Positions 44,201 to 46,017 of a stretch of DNA of 46,017 bases are shown here, one piece after another; the first letter of the stretch is position 1; each line of letters begins with the position of its first letter. Both the position numbers and the translations under genes were made by a program. The notes below the pieces were generated by a model, which worked only from the letters and a program-made list of their open reading frames with translations, did no database searches and was not told the DNA's origin. Location of the stretch: contig BQJU01000056.1 of assembly GCA_021604865.1 (NCBI GenBank), positions 1-46,017 of the forward strand, in the 5' to 3' direction. This DNA is from Saprospiraceae bacterium (lineage in GTDB: Bacteria > Bacteroidota > Bacteroidia > Chitinophagales > Saprospiraceae).

Positions 44201-45231
44201 ATAGCCTGAAATCAGAGCTTAGTACCAATATCGATCAAGTATTTGAGGCCCCACCAAAAGATCCGGGGCAGCTGACGCAAATCGTCACGACCTTGAATCA
44301 GTCGATCGATCAGGTCGTTTCAGACTGGCAGGCTTTTTATGAACCTGATCTAGCAGAGGCGGCAAGCGATGGGCCAGCGGTCATTACGGAGCATTTCGCG
44401 CTGAGCTTTAAAGATATGAGTGATGGCATCCTGACGCTGTATTCAGATGTCAATGATGATTTTCCCGCCACCATTAATGGTCAGGCTGCACAAAATGTAC
44501 CCACGACTGTTTCGGATGCAGAAATGCCAGGTACAGGACTCCAGTATTCCGTCCAATACCCTTATGAAAAGAACGAAGATGGTGCTTTGACAATCGTTTG
44601 GAAAGATATCAATGCCATAGAACGACAAACGGCCATTACCACCTTCTGGATCATTCGAAACGCCGATTTGGGAAGCGCTTCGGAAACTGCTCCGGTTAAT
44701 GAAAAACTGATTTACCAATCTCCTGAAGTCAGCTTTGCCAACCCGGTACTGCCTTTACTGACCGTACCATTTGTTCAGGCGGACACCGCTACATCTTTGA
44801 GCCAAACGATTTCTGATGCCTTCCAGCCATTTGCGGAAGCAGGCACCGCCAGCACACAAAACCGGCTGATGAAAGTAGAATGTACCTATACCTTCAACCT
44901 GGTGAATTTTATGGGCAATAATATCGTCAATGCATTAACGGTGCCCATTGTCACCAAACTGGTCTACGACCTCAATTTGTTACCCAACGATGCGACCGAT
45001 ACCACTGATGCTTCCACTTTGCAGGATTTCAGCTGCTGTTTAGCCAACGATCTAACGGATTGGTTTAACGCCAACAAGCCAACCAATATGCCTGACAATG
45101 TACAAGCCAATTTGCATTTTAATGCAATGCTATTTGCCGTAATCGATGGCTCTCAGTTGCCTTTAATCAAAGTGCAGGATATACAGGTGACCGTGCCTGG
45201 ACAGGGGTGGTGGACGAAGGTGTGTGATTGA
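38293..45231 (+). CDS. Giant 2312-residue protein of unknown function, fourth gene of the cluster
   Basis: Not recognised. No signal peptide, TM anchor, T9SS tail or catalytic motif is visible. Residues 1-535 are almost all beta strands with a glycine-rich pattern (GLGQRFGPPLP, HLGVYYGKLTIP, GAVSLTLPTVQIWIYTNGDF, LGLSVGLGRSFQSGPFSASL, SVKVLFVKITVSFSATISE), as in long curved or tubular beta structures. A GGGSSS linker (~554-560) leads to mixed regions with recurrent phrases: VANFLQIIWENSVVNANGFF (~1087), a Ser/Gly linker (~1224-1270), MEFRLCDLYGNVL (~1307), another Ser/Gly/Thr linker (~1745-1785), and a beta-rich C-terminus (~2140-2312) ending GWWTKVCD. Cysteines are few. The start codon follows CTAAACCTAAAACCTT. 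It is the last gene of the run and is followed by a strong hairpin. DUF6603-like giant proteins come to mind for the N-terminal part, unverified. Confidence 0.9.
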   Translation: MAKATFELDVIIDDPNKPVEDQYGLALALNSGQGPLEFTIKPNPKFRFTLKDVLNQLDQLLNLNVLSKIGDLTTNPPWEYIFSGVLDWAYEPSLVVKVDKSASSIQLQIDLYESVDSDTLGVNLNPPDLAKYHIDIEPNITVYSLMAGYTTEKGFDVSAKVKFHDQTGSDTQTLTASSSDDDSGKPSVVKFPFPTPSPKLPLFKLNYIGLGQRFGPPLPQDTNDFANALSTIFTELEKTFTSNDPEYLLTNLVQEYYQPDRGWFFGLHIDIKGWDLKVLFNDPVLYGLEISVGEGGGQFAGLDLIILYEKLGPHLGVYYGKLTIPEAYRTIELGAVSLTLPTVQIWIYTNGDFKVNVGWPLGPESIGIQVYIFTGSCGFYFGKLRSGDNPQNPNPPVVYNPILEFGLGLSVGLGRSFQSGPFSASLSLTLQGTFQGVLAWEEDKGDITHTPDYYWFAATVSLVGTLQGEVDLKIITLSVMVKMSVTAGIAFETDYGTVVAVIAKVEAKASVKVLFVKITVSFSATISETFTLSTGPNGNASLDGPQNPSFAGMNGGGSSSPKPLTIEKPMTYATRAPLATVETPVTFPLNFMLYPSVVYDTTSDNGPKAVAVLSFDVPETPDSSWPWEMLLTAYSSWLLNTYSNGTDWDPVTVALSPEAVGTSNFDTNVVNEFLAKQVVFSISGIDFSQAGDDPDEQQVALFPILPNLQLSYEDGTKNVSFDEPIVSSSYISILEDYLSQFSINDLTSNPDSGSGTMAAKAEDDSIPLNGQMLIDYFLTIGRQLAQQMPDSTVADIAPNLAGMVSRFLLNGLIIPNPTDPNNVEDYQGLYHLTGQQFAVDDSKDSVEATLAKNAISTPATGQPDFSQMVVDFGADDNASSTLPVEPPPSDPPTFPASPIALPALSSNALWVSARTKLAWNSDHLIVPLPNQILTALKSQTLSLSIQNEFPNEDTTQATIATAIPGLLIPITITQVAKSQSFNVDEDGAALPGFLPYLYQISSTNDETRQRIEDALNGADLSTAEITLLYDNTSGSNGYQSDLQNPTNTLLLKTNLSTSSEPDSINAPLLLATEQSQNNLGPVVALQNQVANFLQIIWENSVVNANGFFLYYENGNQGDFPSTLFSGSQADLNILVSFPKATTFQSWHNVLTTDEQDSNQPLYIGVADAQGNALPSFHPTYPAGCLAFEITLPDEATLLTAEGDNQPYSADTVEQLYHLIQYQIAQGSSGSSGPSFDASGWAPAVTPSAQSSGGSDGSGGSSTTSSSSNQSYRQVVPAYKFLPDNADAPLVTGGLPFTYAAIGGFPEMEFRLCDLYGNVLNANTKLAQKEILYNDLLVSLAEWPGVQVAYRIYIDSNQDKVLALQIEFNPNQVLRNMANYAVHGLAAGEDPQEGDDIRQQAQVALFQMYTVINQVSDPNTAFDVTATIFQTASNSSGTISSGDQLRTPLKSLAANIITDLQKVYADPSQAGSLSQIDTTINISIDPTQIALIDTDILALTVSMGMSRPSDLLAPDADTLLPKVADNTFVVKPNLEQQTTAAKADDSTDPVTLTQWAEDFEAVFQGFDGADGQVKVATRTGNPDFSSTGSNAYLWTVKWSKSKGIALSFTSDQFNYFTLAPLSTQLLPSVPVSLTTYNENLTPTTTLTAFTNVDVDAAAQTFLRTIDELLSPESAAAISKVDPSGFDTLLQYKSELATAIQNGLIPVFENEDGDLESAMDRFEQALLTELSNAYNTSAVVQTAGQVTVNGTPESGSTESPRLFGGISAPESSLSAGSNGTDLEQEYSLSNGKFELGASGGQTASEYLNFLATAKHPAQQADISVELAYSPVFLEHLIEQSEEEYGYVPSSWLRFVITGPGTPSYYDLGEANIPIPLRSFPQNPSLQGQSASADAADELGLVASSNPVEDALKWEYTVNLIKSEAAAQDELWFDLVYNSPVQNLDAATALRADSTTKLTNLFTSLAQFNAAYDSLKSELSTNIDQVFEAPPKDPGQLTQIVTTLNQSIDQVVSDWQAFYEPDLAEAASDGPAVITEHFALSFKDMSDGILTLYSDVNDDFPATINGQAAQNVPTTVSDAEMPGTGLQYSVQYPYEKNEDGALTIVWKDINAIERQTAITTFWIIRNADLGSASETAPVNEKLIYQSPEVSFANPVLPLLTVPFVQADTATSLSQTISDAFQPFAEAGTASTQNRLMKVECTYTFNLVNFMGNNIVNALTVPIVTKLVYDLNLLPNDATDTTDASTLQDFSCCLANDLTDWFNANKPTNMPDNVQANLHFNAMLFAVIDGSQLPLIKVQDIQVTVPGQGWWTKVCD

Positions 45232-45263
45232 TGGGTGGGAGCAAAAAGAACAGCGACTCAATA

Positions 45264-45302
45264 TTGGGTGGGTATCAAATCTGGATACCCACCCAAATTC
45301 TT
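45264..45302. terminator. Strong hairpin between the giant gene and the convergent T9SS gene
   Basis: TTGGGTGGGTATC (45264-45276) pairs perfectly with GATACCCACCCAA (45284-45296), loop of seven bases, followed by ATTCTTTT. It can end the giant-gene transcript. On the other strand it follows the convergent gene within a few bases, so it probably serves both. The GGGTGGG/CCCACCC arms match those at 18306-18358. Confidence 0.75.
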
Positions 45303-45308
45303 TTCGAC

Positions 45309-46017
45309 CTACTGCCCAACTTTCAACAGCTTTTTCACCTGGCGATATTCCCCGGAAATCACTTCGATAAAATAGGTGCCCGAAGAAAGTTGATTCATGT
45401 CCAGCTTTTTGGGTAGATGAGCGGCTGCTTCGATGCGATTTTGCAGAATCACCTGACCTACCTGATTGTATATGCGAATGTCTACTTCCTGGTCTACAAA
45501 GTTGCTCAGGTCTACTTGTAGCTCGCTAGTCACCGGATTGGGGAAAAACGAGAAATCCTGCACCTGTGTGGCCTCCGGTAAATGGTTATCCGTATTCGGA
45601 ATCTGCAAATTAGCGTTGTTATATTCGTCGACTTCCACATTGTCAAAAGTAGCAATAACATTACCGGCATTGTAATTAGTGACTACCAGGCCAGCCTGAA
45701 TACAAGTATTCATGGGCACATAGGCCGCCATAACAGCTTGCCAACTCGACCCATTGGTTGAAGCATAACCAATAAATTGATTCCCCGTTCGTACGATCCT
45801 TAACCAGGTAGCTTGTGGGCGGAAGAATTGTGCCGGGTAAGCGACACCATTGGTCACTGTCCGCACAGCGCGGCGAACGAAATTGCTCAGGTTAACCATG
45901 AGTTCTACCTTTTTCGAACCAGGTGCTTCAGATTCACGCATGGAAATACCTGCCCAGCCCTGTCCAAGTGGGTTGATGGAAGCAACATGAGCTATGATTT
46001 CACCATCACCACAAAGT
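45309..46017 (-). CDS. C-terminal part of a secreted DUF1349-like/T9SS protein (5' end beyond the window)
   Basis: The frame is open to the window edge; the first ATG seen at 45941 is internal, because the upstream codons (LCGDGEIIAHVASINPLGQ) continue the domain. 235 residues are visible: the end of a DUF1349/concanavalin-like module (GWAGISMRESEAPGSKKVEL, FVRRAVRTVTNG) and a T9SS sorting domain (FFPNPVTSELQV...KKLLKVGQ). By hand, about 90% of residues match the C-terminus of the protein encoded at 18383-21961, and the DNA is also nearly identical. The unseen N-terminus may or may not carry CUB and HYR domains. Confidence 0.92.
   Translation of the reverse strand, partial: LCGDGEIIAHVASINPLGQGWAGISMRESEAPGSKKVELMVNLSNFVRRAVRTVTNGVAYPAQFFRPQATWLRIVRTGNQFIGYASTNGSSWQAVMAAYVPMNTCIQAGLVVTNYNAGNVIATFDNVEVDEYNNANLQIPNTDNHLPEATQVQDFSFFPNPVTSELQVDLSNFVDQEVDIRIYNQVGQVILQNRIEAAAHLPKKLDMNQLSSGTYFIEVISGEYRQVKKLLKVGQ

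Noticed and set aside
33919-45231. Giant cluster as a Tc toxin, Rhs, type VI or contractile injection system
   Set aside because: No sheath, tube, spike, baseplate, ATPase or Rhs/YD repeat features are visible in any of the four proteins.
45309-45941. A complete 210-aa gene at the window end
   Set aside because: The ATG at 45941 is internal; the conserved domain continues in frame up to the window edge, so the gene is cut by the window.

Overview
The window looks like chromosomal DNA from a marine or sludge-type Bacteroidota, most likely of the Saprospiria (Lewinella/Haliscomenobacter-like). This is inferred from at least six secreted proteins ending in type IX secretion (T9SS) C-terminal sorting domains, HYR/CUB/SprB-like adhesive modules, a one-protein hybrid two-component regulator, 7TMR-DISM sensing, TAnnTTTG-type promoter candidates and very weak Shine-Dalgarno signals. 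Moderate GC alternates with clearly AT-richer stretches (about 25.4-28.9 kb and 32.1-33.9 kb).

Layout. 1-2446: gene-free array of degenerate interspersed repeats, one copy interrupted by a 133-bp MITE with perfect 8-bp target duplications. 2447-7377: housekeeping-like genes (cupin, CnoX-like thioredoxin-TPR protein, small outer-membrane protein, HemJ, a T9SS protein, a 2OG-Fe(II) oxygenase). 7451-7522: tRNA-Gln(UUG), whose 3' end plus terminator is duplicated 130 bp downstream. 8379-12695: minus-strand pair, a 7TMR-DISM/HisKA/REC/AraC hybrid regulator upstream of a secreted PLAT + aerolysin-like + C-terminal beta-domain protein. 12.8-13.6 kb: mobile-element debris (ISAzo13-like transposase remnant, a 160-bp TA-flanked inverted-repeat element, a dispersed 70-bp repeat). 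13661-24737: large T9SS-exported surface proteins (cohesin/dockerin-like, Ycf48/BNR-like, CUB-MopE-HYR, LamG nested in HYR) and one small phage-like hypothetical gene. 25419-28447: ECF sigma factor, TM-anchored barrel protein and PKD lipoprotein, likely one operon. 28902-32015: a 1037-aa T9SS protein. 32116-32373: a rare bacterial Kunitz/BPTI-type lipoprotein. 32513-33523: an orphan sensor histidine kinase.

33919-45231: the most unusual part, a tight same-strand cluster of four unrecognised genes (1150, 97, 142 and 2312 aa) with no signal peptides, no T9SS tails and no recognisable enzymatic motif. Three of the four start codons are preceded by a shared CTAAAACCT-like motif. I consider this the best candidate for an undescribed system. 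The window ends inside a minus-strand T9SS gene (45309-46017, 5' end off the window) whose C-terminal module is about 90% identical to that of the 18383-21961 gene, so about 27 kb, including the giant cluster, is bracketed by long direct repeats.

How the genes may work together: most of the window encodes envelope and surface functions (adhesins, lipoproteins, a putative pore-former, a protease inhibitor) plus three signalling inputs (hybrid regulator, ECF sigma factor, histidine kinase). All functional links beyond gene adjacency are inference.
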